The notes under the pieces: generated by a model
Seen by the model: only the letters and a program-made list of their open reading frames with translations
Told to the model about the DNA's origin: nothing
The model's database searches: none
Translations under genes and position numbers: made by a program
Part shown: one piece after another, positions 31,804 to 42,807 of the stretch
Position numbering within the stretch: the first letter of the stretch is position 1
How the letters are laid out: each line of letters opens with the position of its first letter
DNA from: Hippopus hippopus
Taxonomy: Eukaryota; Mollusca; Bivalvia; Cardiida; Cardiidae
NCBI GenBank assembly: GCA_946811185.2
Contig: OX328096.1
Coordinates: forward strand, 50,358,252 to 50,422,251
Direction of reading: 5' to 3'
Length of the DNA stretch: 64,000 bases

Positions 31804-32238
31804 GTACCAAAAATATGGAAGCATTTGAGCCACTTGAATTTCTTGTCTGCAAAAGGTAAACTAGTAGGACTGTTTATTTCATACTCCATACATAAATTAT
31901 GCAGAAAACAACTCACAAGTGGCTCAAATTATGACAGTTGTCTTTAATAGAAGAGTAGATATTGTTGCAAAAAGAAAATACGAATTCTGGTTATTTTTAC
32001 CAGTGACATGTACTGTATTCAAAAGCCTTCCACAGGGCTTAATAAAATATTAGATTCAATGTTAAGTAAGGGTTTAGGAGATATAGTATAGAGTTGAACA
32101 AGACAAAAAACATAAACAGACCTCCGCATGCCCTAATAAATTATAATGTAATGGCCAATGAAATAAAGATAATTTCTCTTTTCATTTCCTTGTATATGAT
32201 TTTTAAATCTTGTGCACAGCTCAAAAACTAACTGGGAA

Positions 32239-32465
32239 GGTTAACAATCCATACAATTCCTTAGTCTTAATGACCCCAACTATGAATAACTTTTGAAAAC
32301 ATTATGGAAAAAGGAGAAAGTGCTGATATCCAGCATTTTCTCCTTTGCCAATAATGTTTTCTACCCTTTCAAAGACAAATTTCGTTCTCTGAACCACACT
32401 AATTTTTGTCATCTGCAGTTGCTTTGAATTTGGACATGTCTAGAATTTTATCATAGTAAGCAGGA
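32239..32465 (+). mobile_element. TTAA MITE, forward
   Basis: GGTTAACAATCCATACAATT start, core GCTGATATCCAGC, tail TTGAATTTGGACATGTC. Confidence 0.7.
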
Positions 32466-32492
32466 GTTTAACATTTTGTCATCTGATACCGA

Positions 32493-33600
32493 GTTAACCC
32501 TTTACCAAACAACAAAATTATGGACTTGTCCACATTGAAAGTATTTGCAGACGACAAATTGAACAAGAGGGCCATTGGCCCTAAAGCGCTCACCTGGGTA
32601 AAATCATCCACAATTGATAAAGCTGAAGTGATCCTGTTTTCAATGATGTAAAACACATGAGTGTAAGTGACCTACTTTTTCACCCAACATGACCCAATTT
32701 CGGACTTGTCCAAGCTATCATCAAGACAAACATTCTGACCAAGTTTTTAAAATATCAGGCTGAAAATGTGGCCTCTACAGTGCAAAGAAGGTTTTTCTAA
32801 GATTTGGCCCAGTGACCCATTTTTTCTCCTGACATGACCGAATTTCGAACTGACCCAAGATTTTATCAAGAAAAAATATTCTTATCAAGTTTCATGAGTA
32901 TCAGGCTGAATATGTGGCCTCTAGAGTGTACACAAGGTTTTTCTAGGATTTGGTCCAATGCGCTACTTTTTTACCAGACATGACCCATTTTCAAATTTGT
33001 CTGAGATATCATCAACACAAACAACCCTGACCTAGTTTCATGAGTATCAGGCTAAAAATATGGCCTCTACAGTGCACACAAGGTTTTTCTAAGATTTGGG
33101 CCAGTGACCTACTTTTTGACCTGACATAACCGTATTTCAAATCTGTCCAAGATATTATCAAGACAAACATTCCGACCAAGTTTCAAGAGTATCAGGCTGA
33201 AAATGTGGCCTCTAAAGTGCACACAAAGATTTTTTAAGATTTGGCCCAGTGACCTACTTTTTGACCCAACATGACCCAGTTTCGAATACCCAAATTTTTA
33301 TCAAGACAAATATTCTAACCAAATTTCAATGGTATCTAGAGTGCACACAAGGTAAAAGTTGATGACAGATGACAGACAACCAACGATAGACACAGCACGA
33401 TCACAAAAGCTCAACTTGAGCAATTCCTGCTCAGGTGAGCTAAAAAGGTTCAAATGATAAAATTTGTCCTTACAAGAATAGAAAACATAGGGGGAAAAGA
33501 AGAAAATCCTGGTTTCCAGCATTTTCTCCTTTTTCCAGAATTTTTTCACTTCACTTGTTTTCTCAGGGTCGTTAAAAGTCGGGATTGCGTGGTAAAGGGA
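32493..33600 (-). mobile_element. TTAA MITE, reverse, split by a family A element
   Basis: Left part 32493-32561 ends GACGACAAATTG; right part 33446-33600 resumes GTTCAAATGATAAAATTTGT and ends GTGGTAAAGGGA. The 0.88-kb family A element sits between them. Confidence 0.75.
32562..33445 (+). mobile_element. Family A HINE-like element
   Basis: Starts AACAAGAGGGCCATTGGCCC (5' hairpin) then GCGCTCACCTGGG; ends CTTGAGCAATTCCTGCTCAG then GTGAGCTAAAAA. About five units of roughly 145 bp with TGACCCAATTTCGGACTTGT and AATGTGGCCTCTA. Confidence 0.75.
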
Positions 33601-33645
33601 ACTGAAACAGTTATAAGCAAGGCAATATTCAGATGAAAAAGAGAG

Positions 33646-33872
33646 TTAAGTCCTTACTACACAACAAATTTTGAACTCTCCCAAATCCGAAGAATTTGCG
33701 ATAAAAAATTAAATGTGGCTCAAATGCTTGAGTCTGTCTTTGGTGGGAAAGAAAATGTTGTGGGAATTTGGAAAAATACTGGTTCCAGCATTTTCTCCTA
33801 TTCCCTCAATGTTTTCATAAGGTTTCCTTTCTCAAGATCGTTAAAACTCCGGACTGTGTGATAAAGTATTAA
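33646..33872 (-). mobile_element. TTAA MITE, reverse
   Basis: TTAAGTCCTTACTACACAAC start; core ACTGGTTCCAGC; end GTGTGATAAAGTATTAA. Confidence 0.75.
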
Positions 33873-33926
33873 TCTTGCATTTGAAATACAATCCAATACA
33901 CATACTTATCTACTCTCATAGATGAG

Positions 33927-34003
33927 AGCTGCTATACAGCCAAAGGCTATTATGACATCAACTTCAAGTTGATGTCATAATAGCCTTTGGCTGTATAGCA
34001 GCT
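33927..34003. repeat. Perfect 77-bp palindrome
   Basis: Two 38-bp arms, AGCTGCTATACAGCCAAAGG onward and its exact complement, around a single central C at 33965. No mismatch. It is unrelated to the MITE core. Could be a recent fold-back element, a hairpin RNA source or an inverted-duplication artefact. Confidence 0.9.
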
Positions 34004-34624
34004 TACTTGTGTCTGAACTCTATTTTATCAGCCATTATTACTACGTAATTATGTACTTGAGTCAAGCTCTGTAAAAAGGTGGTTTAATACATCTGTAATG
34101 AGTACTGACTCACGTCTGCCTGTGAAGTCCACAGATGACCTACATCGAAACTTTTTGCCATTGGTATTATAACGAGCAAAGCTCGTTTTGCAGTAACACC
34201 GTTCTAGATTTTTAAAAATGAAATTCCGACTTCGTTCTGGGTTTTAGTCTAAATCTAAATAGGGATGACTAAAAAACTGAGTGTCTTCCGGTTAGTTGCA
34301 CAGCGTCACACGTATAACAATCTTTCGCACAAGTACCTGATCGGTCAAAAATGACAATAAATATCTACCGATGGAATGATTACTTAAAAATCATTATCAG
34401 TTTAATGAGTAAAAATTATCTAATTTCTTACTTACTTTCAGTGTATTAAACGTCTATTTGTGTATGAACATACGCAATGATCTATGCTAACAAATAATGA
34501 CTTCATAAATCATACTATTCTTACGTCATGCACGAGCCGTTTTTTCGCGGAAAATATTGTGTCGTAGAAATCATGACTAAACTAGTTTATTGACTGTTTC
34601 AAAATACTGTTTAGAGAGAAAGCC

Positions 34625-34893
34625 AGATTTATGATCTGTGAAAAGGGGTCTTACTGCATTTGCAAAACTTTCGACCCAGGTCTGCTTGTGTAGTCTGCGC
34701 AAGCTAACCTGTGTCAAAACTCTTTGCTAGATCTATTTTTCAACGTTTTGAATGTCAAAGGACCAGTATGTATGCCTTTCGATTCAGTCAGTTATCATAC
34801 AATATGGATGTATAATTATGTGATGACTTTCTTGGTATCATGCATCATGGACATGCATTAAACCATCTTTTACCGCAACATGGCTCAAGATTT
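34625..34893. mobile_element. Family E copy inside the nested insertion
   Basis: ATGATCTGTGAAAAGGGGTC at left; GCATTAAACCATCTTTTACC at right; the TGCTTGTGTAGTCTGCGCAAGC motif lies between. Confidence 0.65.
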
Positions 34894-34909
34894 TTGTTTG
34901 TTTGTTTTT

Positions 34910-35060
34910 TCCTCTTGACTGTATATTCATTGCGGCGGCAAGTGCACCTACCATGCGTTCAGGACTGAAGTTCCTTTTACCAGTACTCTGCTCAATATTC
35001 TTCTCAACCTACTGACCGATTCCTCGTAGAAGTCAAAGTCTCTCTTATATAGGTCTAGAT
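34910..35060. repeat. SINE fragment
   Basis: GACTGTATATTCATTGCGGC, AAGTGCACCTACCATGC and CCTTTTACCAGTACTCTGC match the SINE body. Confidence 0.5.
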
Positions 35061-35549
35061 CTACATGCAGTGAGGAAATATTCCCATAAAATGGTCTTTA
35101 CAAGTGTGTGAACCAATAATTATTCCAAGTTATTTTTCTGGACATAAATTAACGAAAGTGTCAAGGAACTGTCTTTCTTTTGTTAAGGAAATCAGGGACA
35201 TTCACCCTATTTCACATGTACAAATCTACGAAAGAAAAATGCTTTCTACTTTTGACAACGCTCAAAATTAGTTTTGACAAAGCCGAAATTCGAACTCACA
35301 CCCTTTGATTTCAAGATCTAGAATCTAGCTCGTCATTTGAATTAACAAATCATTCACGTCGCTCGTATTGAGGCTTTGCCTTTTTCATATTATTTTCTTC
35401 ATGTAAAGGGACCATTTCACTTCACGACAGAGTCGGTTTTATTCAGACAAGATGAATCCATATTAAGCGGTAAATTGATTGGTATAATGCATTAAGAACT
35501 TGCATTAAGCTCTCTTTTCCGAGAGAACTGCTCACTTGTACATGTATTT

Positions 35550-36645
35550 GTAGACAGCAATATGGTGCAATATCAAATTGATCAAATGCATCAATTGCGC
35601 AAAATCTCTATAATTATATGCAGTCGACCAATATTACTCTCTTTTTTTCTTGTGTCTCTTTTACAGAATTATTTATATATTTACACATACCGATTGACAA
35701 ATCAAAATTTACTAAGGTTTTTCACATCACAATGGTCAATGGTGACTTAGCCTTTTAATCGGTTACTTAATACTCCAGCATGTAAACCCATGCTAAATTT
35801 ATATGCAAGACAATTATACAGTATAACTTAGACTCTATTCCATGGTACTTTCATAACTGCAGATTCAGACATGCTCTTATCAAGTTACAAGGGCTGAACT
35901 TTACTGATTTTATTAAGATTAGACAGCATTTCTGTACAGCCTTATTCTCAATTTACTCTGACCAATTTTTGTTAAAAATTCTGAACAAGGTGCCCTTCAA
36001 AAACTAAGTAACATGAGTCTACTCTGATAGTGATCTCATGCCTATTTCATTGTACTATCTGCTGGTGCATGCTGCTATCATGGTCCTGTGGTCAAATTTT
36101 ACAACAACACTCTCAGAAACGTAACAAATAATTCTTCTTTTACCACAATGTTCTCACACATATCAAACCTACATTGAATGATGTCCATAATCTATACTTT
36201 ACCGCAAAATTTTCTAAAGTTGCTAATTCGTTTCAGGAGGTAATAAACATAATAATAAATATAGGAGAAAACATATATGTCATCAGTCAATTTATTACAA
36301 TTTTGCCACTTCCTGCCATCCTCGGAGGCTCCTTCCGTCAGTCTATTATTATAGCAGTAATTAACACAGACAATAATTCACTCATTGCCTAACAAATGGA
36401 GGGTTTTTTATGCTTGGACCGCCAGGACAGCTTTTAACCCTAAACCTGAGAAATTAGTGAGATGAAATTCTCAAGCCAATAGTAAAAACCCAAATTTAGC
36501 TATTCAATTTCAAAGGTATTTAGGTACTGGATATCTCCTTATCGGACCGTGTAGATCCATGATCAGACACCATGTTCTGTGCAGTCTTATCTTGATCTAC
36601 ACTTTCCACAAAAGGTCCTTGTCAGGCAAAGCAGCCTAAATGTTA
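35550..36645. other. Intron DNA with no recognised feature
   Basis: AT-rich. The plus-strand frame at 36174-36392 shows no family resemblance and is not called. Confidence 0.4.
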
Positions 36646-36647
36646 AA

Positions 36648-36847
36648 TGATTACCAAATAAATCCCCATTTTTTCACAACCTTTAGAAAGAGGTCTTTAT
36701 ATGAACAGTTAGAGAAGGTTACAAGCACCCGCATTTTCTTTTTTTTTTACAATATCAAGCTCCACTGTTCTAAACACATTTCATTTGTTATCTGTGAATG
36801 CCTTCAATTGGGCTTGTCTGAAATTTTGCCATGTGGTAAAGAGTAAA
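36648..36847 (+). mobile_element. TTAA MITE, forward, degenerate core
   Basis: ATTACCAAATAAATCCCCA start; a T-rich run replaces the right arm; end CATGTGGTAAAGAGTAAA. Confidence 0.65.
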
Positions 36848-36964
36848 GACCTGTACAGTATGTACAATGTGTATGGCACTGGACCATTATTATAGAGCCT
36901 TCAAAGCACTTTTCAGTCATCGAGGAGTCCCAATAGCATTGAAATAACCAGATGGTCAGGAACT

Positions 36965-37053
36965 TCGTCTCTATTTTCTCCTTTTTCCACAATATTTTTA
37001 AAAGCCTTCTCAACCAGGGTCATCAAAACTCGGAACTGAATGGTAAATGGTTA
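36965..37053 (-). repeat. TTAA MITE right half, reverse
   Basis: TTTTCTCCTTTTTCCACAAT, CTTCTCAACCAGGGTCATC and GAATGGTAAATGGTTAAG. Confidence 0.65.
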
Positions 37054-37054
37054 A

Positions 37055-37575
37055 GAGGCTACATATCCAAACCAGAAATTCCATTAAAATACTTTTTTTC
37101 TTGCGCTTCTGTATTTCATTCATTAATGGTTTGCCAGCAATAATTATTACTTGATTCTTAGTAAACACTTTTTTTACATTTGGCAGTATTACAGATGAAA
37201 AGTGAATAGCCCCCTTTAAACATAACAAGCCAATAAAACACAAATTCAAGATAAGAGACCTTTTCTAAGTCAGTTGTGACACAGAAAAGCCAAGCACTTC
37301 TTTCTTGTAAGGTTTGTGTGTGGCGATCAAGCCAGATAAAGGCTTATCAGTGTTGATATCTTATATGTAACCATGGAATCCATCAAAGGCCTACAACTTT
37401 AATTTGCAACATTTGATACCACAATGTCTTGAAACTCAATGCTGTATTGTACCCAGGTGTTCTGGATTCCCCTCTGTCTCGCTTTTACTCATATCTGTAC
37501 AAGTCCACGAGAGAGCCATGAACTCAATTTTTCTTATAATTGTTTGTTTTTTTGTCAACAACACTAGTAACCAAA
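37055..37575. other. Intron DNA with no firm feature
   Basis: A possible 40-nt minus-strand segment (MSKSETEGNPEHL, 37449-37492) has an acceptor-like tacag, but its donor is weak. I do not call it. Confidence 0.35.
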
Positions 37576-37577
37576 AA

Positions 37578-37617
37578 CAAGAGGGCCATGATGGCCCTGT
37601 ATCACTCCACTGGCTTT
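37578..37617 (+). repeat. Family C 5' end fragment
   Basis: AACAAGAGGGCCATGATGGC then CCTGTATCACTCCACTGGC: the 5' hairpin and subterminal repeat only. A MITE follows directly. Confidence 0.65.
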
Positions 37618-37848
37618 TTAACCCTTTACCACACAAATCGAAGTTTTAATGACCCTGAAAGAGAAGGCTTTCAAAAACATCGCAAGAAAAGGACAACATG
37701 TTGTCAGCCAGTATTTTCTCCTTTTCCCACAACGTTTCCTAACCTATCAAAGACAGAAATAGTCATTTAAGCTACATTCTATTTGTCTTTTTGCAATGGC
37801 TTTAAACTTGGTACAGTAAAAAAAATTTGTCATTTCTTAAAGAGTAAA
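37618..37848 (+). mobile_element. TTAA MITE, forward
   Basis: TTAACCCTTTACCACACAAA start, abutting the family C fragment; core shows GTCAGCCAG instead of GGTAACCAG. Confidence 0.75.
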
Positions 37849-37895
37849 ATTAACGTATCATGCACTTAATTGGCATTGACAGAGACATACAGCAT

Positions 37896-40184
37896 AACAA
37901 GAGGGCCATGATGGCCCTAAAGTCGCTCACCTGAGTCTTTTGACCAAACATGACCCATTTTCAATCTCTTTTGAAATATCATGACAAACAATCTACTAAG
38001 CTTTGATAATTATTGGACTGAAAATTTGGCCTCTAGCATATACACAAGCTTTTCCTAGAATTTCTCTCAGTGACCTACTTTTTAGCAAACCATAGCCAAT
38101 TTTCCCATTGTAGATATTATCAACACAAAGATCCTGACCACCTTTCATATGTATTGGACAGAAAATGTGGCCTATAGAGCATACACAGGTTTTTTCTAAG
38201 ATTTGAACTACTGATCTAGTTTCTGACCAAACATGACCCATTTTCGAAGTCATCTGAGATGTCATCAAGCACAACATTCTGACCAACTTTCAAGAAATTT
38301 GGACTGAAACTGTGACCTCTAGAGTGTATACAAGATTTTTTTTAAGATTTACCCAGTGACCTAGTTTTTTGCCTGATATGACCCATTTTCAAACTTGTCC
38401 AAGATATCATCAGGACAAACATTCTGACCAAATTTCAAGAGTTTTGGACCAAAAATGTGGCCTCTTGAGTGTAGACAAGATTTTTCTAAGATATGACCTC
38501 GTGACCTACTTTTTGACCAGACATGATCCATTTTAGAACTCATCCGAGATATCATAAAGACAAACATTCTGACCAAGTTTCATGAGTATCTGACTGAAAA
38601 TGTGGCCTCTAGAGTGTGCAAAAGGTTTTTCTAAGATTTGCCCTAGTGACCTAGTTTTTGACCCGACATGACCAATTTTTGAACTCGTTCAAGCTATTAT
38701 CAAGACAAACATTCTGACCAAGTTTCATGAGTATCTGACTGAAAATGTGGCCTCTAGAGCATACACAAGGTTACTTTAAGATTTGACCTAGTGACCTAGT
38801 TTTTGACCCAACATGACTCATTCTCGAAATCGACCGAGATATAATCAAGACAAACATTCTGACCAACTTTCAAGAGTTTTGGGCTGAAAATGTGGCCCTA
38901 AGAGCGTACACAAGGTTTTTTAAGATTTGACCTAGTGACCTAGTTTTTGACCCTACATGACCCATTCTTGAACTCAACCGAGATGACATCAAGACAAACA
39001 TTCTGACCAAATTTCAAGAGTTTTGCGCTGAAAATGTGGCCTCAAGAGTGTACACAAGGTTTTTCTAAGATATGACCTAGTAACCTAGATTTTTGCCCAA
39101 CATGACCCATTTTCAACCTCGTCTGAGATATCATCAAGACAAACATTCTGACCAACTTTCAAGAGTTTTGGGCTGAAAATGTGGCTTCTAGAGCGTACAC
39201 AAGGTTTTTCTAAGACTTTACCTAGTGACCTAGTTTTTGACCCAACATGACCCATTTTCGAACTCATCTGAGATATCATCAAGACAAACATTCTGACCAA
39301 GTTTCAAGAGTTTTGGACTGAAAATGTGGCCTCTAGAGCGTACACAAGGTTTTTCTAAGATTTGACCTAGTGACCTAGTTTTTGACCGGACATGACCCAT
39401 TTTCAAACTCGTCCGAAATATCATCGAGGCAAACATTCTGACCAAGTTTCATGAGTATCGGACTGAAAATGTGGCCTCTAGAGCGTACACAAGGTCTTTC
39501 TAAGATTTGACCTAGTGACCTAGTTTTAGACCCGACATGACCCATTTTCGAGCTCATCCAAGATACCATCAAAACAAACATTCTGACCAAGTTTCATGAG
39601 TATCTGACTAAAAAATGTGGCCTCTAGAGCGTACACAAGGTTTTTCTAAGATTTGACATAGTGACCTAGTTTTTGACCCGACATGACCCATTTTTGAACT
39701 CGTCCAAGATATAATCGAGGCAAACATTCTGACCAAGTTTCATGAGTATTGGACTGAAAATGTGGCCTCTAGAGCGTACACAAGGTTTTTCTAAGATTTG
39801 ACCTAGTGACCTAGTTTTTGACCTGACATGACCCATTTTCGAACTTGTCCGAGATATCATCAAGGCATACATTCTGACCAACTTTCATGAGTATCTGACT
39901 AAAAATGTGGCCTCTAGAGCGTACACAAGGTTTTTCTAAGATTTGACCTAGTGACCTAGTTTTTGACCCGACATGACCCATTTTCAAACTCATCTGAGAT
40001 ATCATTGACACAAACATTCTGACCAAGTTTCATGAGTATCGGATTGAAAATGTGGCCTCTAGAGCGTACACAAGGTAAAAGTTGACGACGAACGATGGAC
40101 TACGCATGACACACGACGGACGCCGGACACAGCACGTTCACAAAAGCTCACGAATGAGCACTTCATGCTCAGGTGAGCTAAAAA
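37896..40184 (+). mobile_element. Family A HINE-like element, 2.3 kb
   Basis: Starts AACAAGAGGGCCATGATGGC (perfect 8-bp hairpin) then GTCGCTCACCTGAG; ends GAGCACTTCATGCTC then AGGTGAGCTAAAA. The 11-bp GCTCACCTGAG and CTCAGGTGAGC pair is exactly inverted. About 15 units of 145 bp (TGACCTAGTTTTTGACCCGA, AATGTGGCCTCTAGAGCGTA). Repeated 71-codon minus-strand frames every 145 bp are artefacts of the unit. Confidence 0.82.
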
Positions 40185-40206
40185 GTCTGTATGGTAATAA
40201 ACTTAC

Positions 40207-40231
40207 TTTGAAAACATAACCTCCACCCTGC
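40207..40231 (-). CDS. Candidate 25-nt microexon
   Basis: A tiny segment between tttggcag and CAAA/gtaagt, a perfect donor. Joined to the previous candidate exon it reads K-QGGGYVFK with phase 2 in and 0 out. A second AG four bases in would give a 21-nt form. The intron to the preceding candidate exon is only about 120 bp, unlike the kilobase introns elsewhere. A family A element begins about 23 bp downstream. Confidence 0.4.
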
Positions 40232-40352
40232 CTGCCAAACAAAAACAGTCACATCTTTTTAAATGAAAAGATAATGTCAGTGAATACAAGTAGGTTTATT
40301 CATTAGCATGAAAGGTGAAGTTCTGAAAAAATTTGAGTGACAGAAACCTTAC

Positions 40353-40413
40353 TTTAAATCAAACATTCCATTCATGTCAGCATAACCATTAGCATCAAAA
40401 TAAATCACTCTCC
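40353..40413 (-). CDS. Candidate short exon (Asp/Asn-rich)
   Basis: A 61-nt segment with acceptor tgttctgttttaag and donor TTAAA/gtaagg. It encodes RVIYFDANGYADMNGMFDLK with no stop in the used frame, while reading into the intron gives an immediate TAA. Phase 1 in and 2 out match its neighbours. I do not recognise the sequence; the D-x-N-x-Y-x-D-x-N-G spacing recalls calcium-binding loops, but this is only a resemblance. Confidence 0.42.
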
Positions 40414-40482
40414 CTTAAAACAGAACATTTCCTCTCCAAAAAACTTGAACACCATACTCCAATAATGTATAACTGCAGTTTG

Positions 40483-40552
40483 ATAATCAAGGGAGGTAAA
40501 TACTAACAAACTTTATCTTGTATAACAGGAGTTATTTCCCTTGATTACTATT
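40483..40552. repeat. Short imperfect inverted repeat
   Basis: AATCAAGGGAGGTAAATAC and GTTATTTCCCTTGATTA face each other across about 35 bp. A small MITE is possible. Confidence 0.45.
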
Positions 40553-40595
40553 TCAAATTACAGTCACTATATAAGCCCATGTTAAACTTGTGATC

Positions 40596-40970
40596 TCCGG
40601 GGCAGAGCCAATTTTGACCCCAGGGCTACAATATGAAGGAATTTGATAGAGGTCCATTAGATAAAGCTACATGCCAAATTTGGTAGCCCTGGGCCATATG
40701 GTTTCAGACAAAAAGATTTTCAAAGATGTTCAATATTTTTCAGTTTTGTTGCCATGGCAATCAGAGTTTTTGAAGGAATCAAATTCTTTCAAGAATTCTA
40801 AAGAGGACCATGGCAGGATCACTTCTGTGAAGTTTCATCAAATTTGAATGGGTAGTTTCAGAGAAGAAGTTTGAAAAAAAAGTTAACGCACGCACGGACG
40901 GACGCACGGATGCGCGACGGACACCGGGCCATGACATAAGCCCGCTGGCCTTCGGCCAGTGGAGCTAAAA
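40596..40970 (+). mobile_element. Family C HINE-like element, 5' truncated
   Basis: One body unit with GTTGCCATGGCAATCAGAGT, an ACGG-type microsatellite, then the 3' end CGCTGGCCTTCGGCCAGTGG then AGCTAAAA (hairpin GGCCTTCGGCC). Confidence 0.68.
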
Positions 40971-40971
40971 A

Positions 40972-41243
40972 TGAGTCATGCTCTGTGAAAAGCAGGCATA
41001 ATGTACGTGTATGTGAAAAAATATTGACCCATGTCAGCCTGCGCAGACCACTCAGGCTGACATGGGTCGATACTTTTTGCTAATTGTTAATTTAATGAAC
41101 GTCCAAGCACCATTCTACCTCAGGATTCAGCCGGTTGCTAGAAAAAAATGGATATTACTGACCCTTGATTATGTGATCACTTGCTTCTAGCATCTTAATG
41201 CATCATGTATTAAACCCCCTTTTGTCAGAGCATGTCTCATACA
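40972..41243. mobile_element. Family E element
   Basis: GAGTCATGCTCTGTGAAAAG at left; GTATTAAACCCCCTTTTGTC and AGAGCATGTCTCAT at right; GTCAGCCTGCGCAGACC...CAGGCTGAC inside. It starts right after the family C end. Confidence 0.75.
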
Positions 41244-41449
41244 AAAAGTTACAACTAAATTGTAAGTTACTAATTAATTCCCCATTCTAATCAAAAGGCC
41301 ACTTCTGAATAGTTGCAATGAATTAGAAGGCAGTAATGTAGGCACAAAGCATTGAAGCCTCTCACATCTGAGGTTCTGAGTTCAAATCAAATGGTGTGTA
41401 AGGTCATAAGTTATTTGATGAGTGGCATCCAAACCTATCTCTTTCAGCA

Positions 41450-41660
41450 AACTTAGCAAAGATGACAAAATCTTAGACTTGTCCAAATTGAAAGCATTTG
41501 CAAATTGCAAATGTGGATTTTGATAATAGAGTTTGTCTTTGAAAGGGTAAAAAAGAAAGCTGTAGGAAAACCAGCGTTTTCTTTTATCTTTCCCCAACAT
41601 GGTTTCACAAGCTTTCTCCTGCAGGGTCAATAAAACAACGGATTGTTGGGTAGAGTGTTC
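41450..41660 (-). mobile_element. TTAA MITE, reverse, diverged core
   Basis: GACAAAATCTTAGACTTGTC start, CTTTCTCCTGCAGGGTCAAT, end TTGTTGGGTAGAGTG. Confidence 0.68.
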
Positions 41661-41680
41661 AATCAAAGACACAAAATCAT

Positions 41681-41915
41681 TTAACTCTGTACCACAAAAT
41701 ATCAAGTTTTAACAACCCTAAAGAAGAGGCATTTTGAAAACATTGTTGGAAAAGGAGAAAATGCTGGTAACTAGCAACTTCTATTTTCCCATTATATTTT
41801 CTACCTTTTCTACCTTTTCACAGACAATCTCATCAATTGAGGCACATTCAGTCTGTCGTCTGCAAATGCTTTCAATATTGATGAGTCTAGAATTTTGTTG
41901 AAAGTTAAGAGTTAA
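41681..41915 (+). mobile_element. TTAA MITE, forward
   Basis: TTAACTCTGTACCACAAAAT start; left arm intact, right arm partly lost; end GAAAGTTAAGAGTTAA. Confidence 0.75.
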
Positions 41916-42249
41916 GTTGTTCCAAATGGCTTCCTACAGGTTAAGGTAACAAGAAGTAACTGATGACAAAAAATATAGACAAAATTGTACAGCCAGAGCC
42001 AATGTATGGATTTACAATTAAACATGACAAATGTAGAAAATGGCTAAAATTTCTCTACTGTCATTGGTTTTTACACTTACAGCTGCACTTTCTGATACAG
42101 CCATTCATACAAAAAGAATCTTAGGAAAGACTAAGTTTACGTACACAGTAATTATATACTTCATGAGGAATCAAACCATTTACTGTCAGACTGCAGATTT
42201 ATTCACAAGCCAAAACCTAAAGCTCTACTTCAGTGTTAGAGCACAGCAG

Positions 42250-42592
42250 TTACTCCTTTACTAGACGTCTAACATTTTACACTTGTCAAAATTGGAAGCA
42301 TTTGCAGATGACAACATAAATATAACTCAAAATATGTAATTTGTCTATCACAGGATACAAAATGTGAGAAAAGGAGAAAATGCTGGTTATCAGCATTTTC
42401 TCCTTTTCCTGCAATGTTTTCAAAAGCCAACATAAATGTAACTCAAAATATGTAATTTGTCTATCACAGGATAGAAAATGTGAGAAAAGGAGAAAATGCT
42501 GGTTACCAGCATTTTCTCCTTTTCCTGCAATGTTTTCAAAAGCCTTCTTTCTAAGGGTCGTCAAGAGTGGAGATTGTGTAGTACAAGGTTAA
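42250..42592 (-). mobile_element. TTAA MITE, reverse, with duplicated hairpin core
   Basis: A segment of about 115 bp containing the core hairpin occurs twice in tandem (about 42311-42426 and 42427-42541), so the copy has two cores. Ends GTGTAGTACAAGGTTAA. Confidence 0.8.
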
Positions 42593-42627
42593 TTAGGGTA
42601 GGGACTTATAAGGTCTAATCAACATAT

Positions 42628-42725
42628 TTAACCATTTACCACAAAATCCAAAGTTTTAACTCTGAGAGGGAGGCTTTTGAAACCAATAGGGAAGAGATGC
42701 TGCTAGCCCATATTGTCACAATGGT
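42628..42725 (+). repeat. TTAA MITE left half
   Basis: TTAACCATTTACCACAAAAT through GCTGCTAGCC; ends after TTGTCACAATGG. Confidence 0.6.
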
Positions 42726-42807
42726 TTTTTGCTGCAAGTGTGGCCCATTGTAGCTTGTATGTTAAAAAAGGTCATGTCCAGGAGGTACTATGGTAAATTT
42801 GATGGTA

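Larger units (their letters stand above)
34055..35545. mobile_element. Family E copy split by a ~1.2-kb nested insertion
   Basis: The left part (AGCTCTGTAAAAAGGTGGTT, to CGAAACTTTTTGCC) ends near 34162. The right part resumes near 35395 with CATGTAAAGGGACCATTTC and ends GCATTAAGCTCTCTTTTCCG. The insert opens with AACGAGCAAAGCTCGTT and contains a second family E copy. Confidence 0.55.

Noticed and set aside
33927..34003. A microRNA precursor
   Set aside because: The stem is perfectly paired with a one-base loop, unlike animal pre-miRNAs, which have mismatches and a larger loop.
36174..36392. Plus-strand 72-codon frame as a membrane peptide
   Set aside because: Isoleucine-rich because of AT-rich DNA; no start context, splice site or family resemblance.
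38361..40026. Series of 71-codon minus-strand frames beginning MVRMF
   Set aside because: They recur every 145 bp because they are translations of one tandem unit of the family A element; the same happens at 53571-54477.
37896..40184. A CRISPR-like array
   Set aside because: Units are contiguous 145-bp tandem repeats without short repeats and unique spacers, in eukaryotic DNA.
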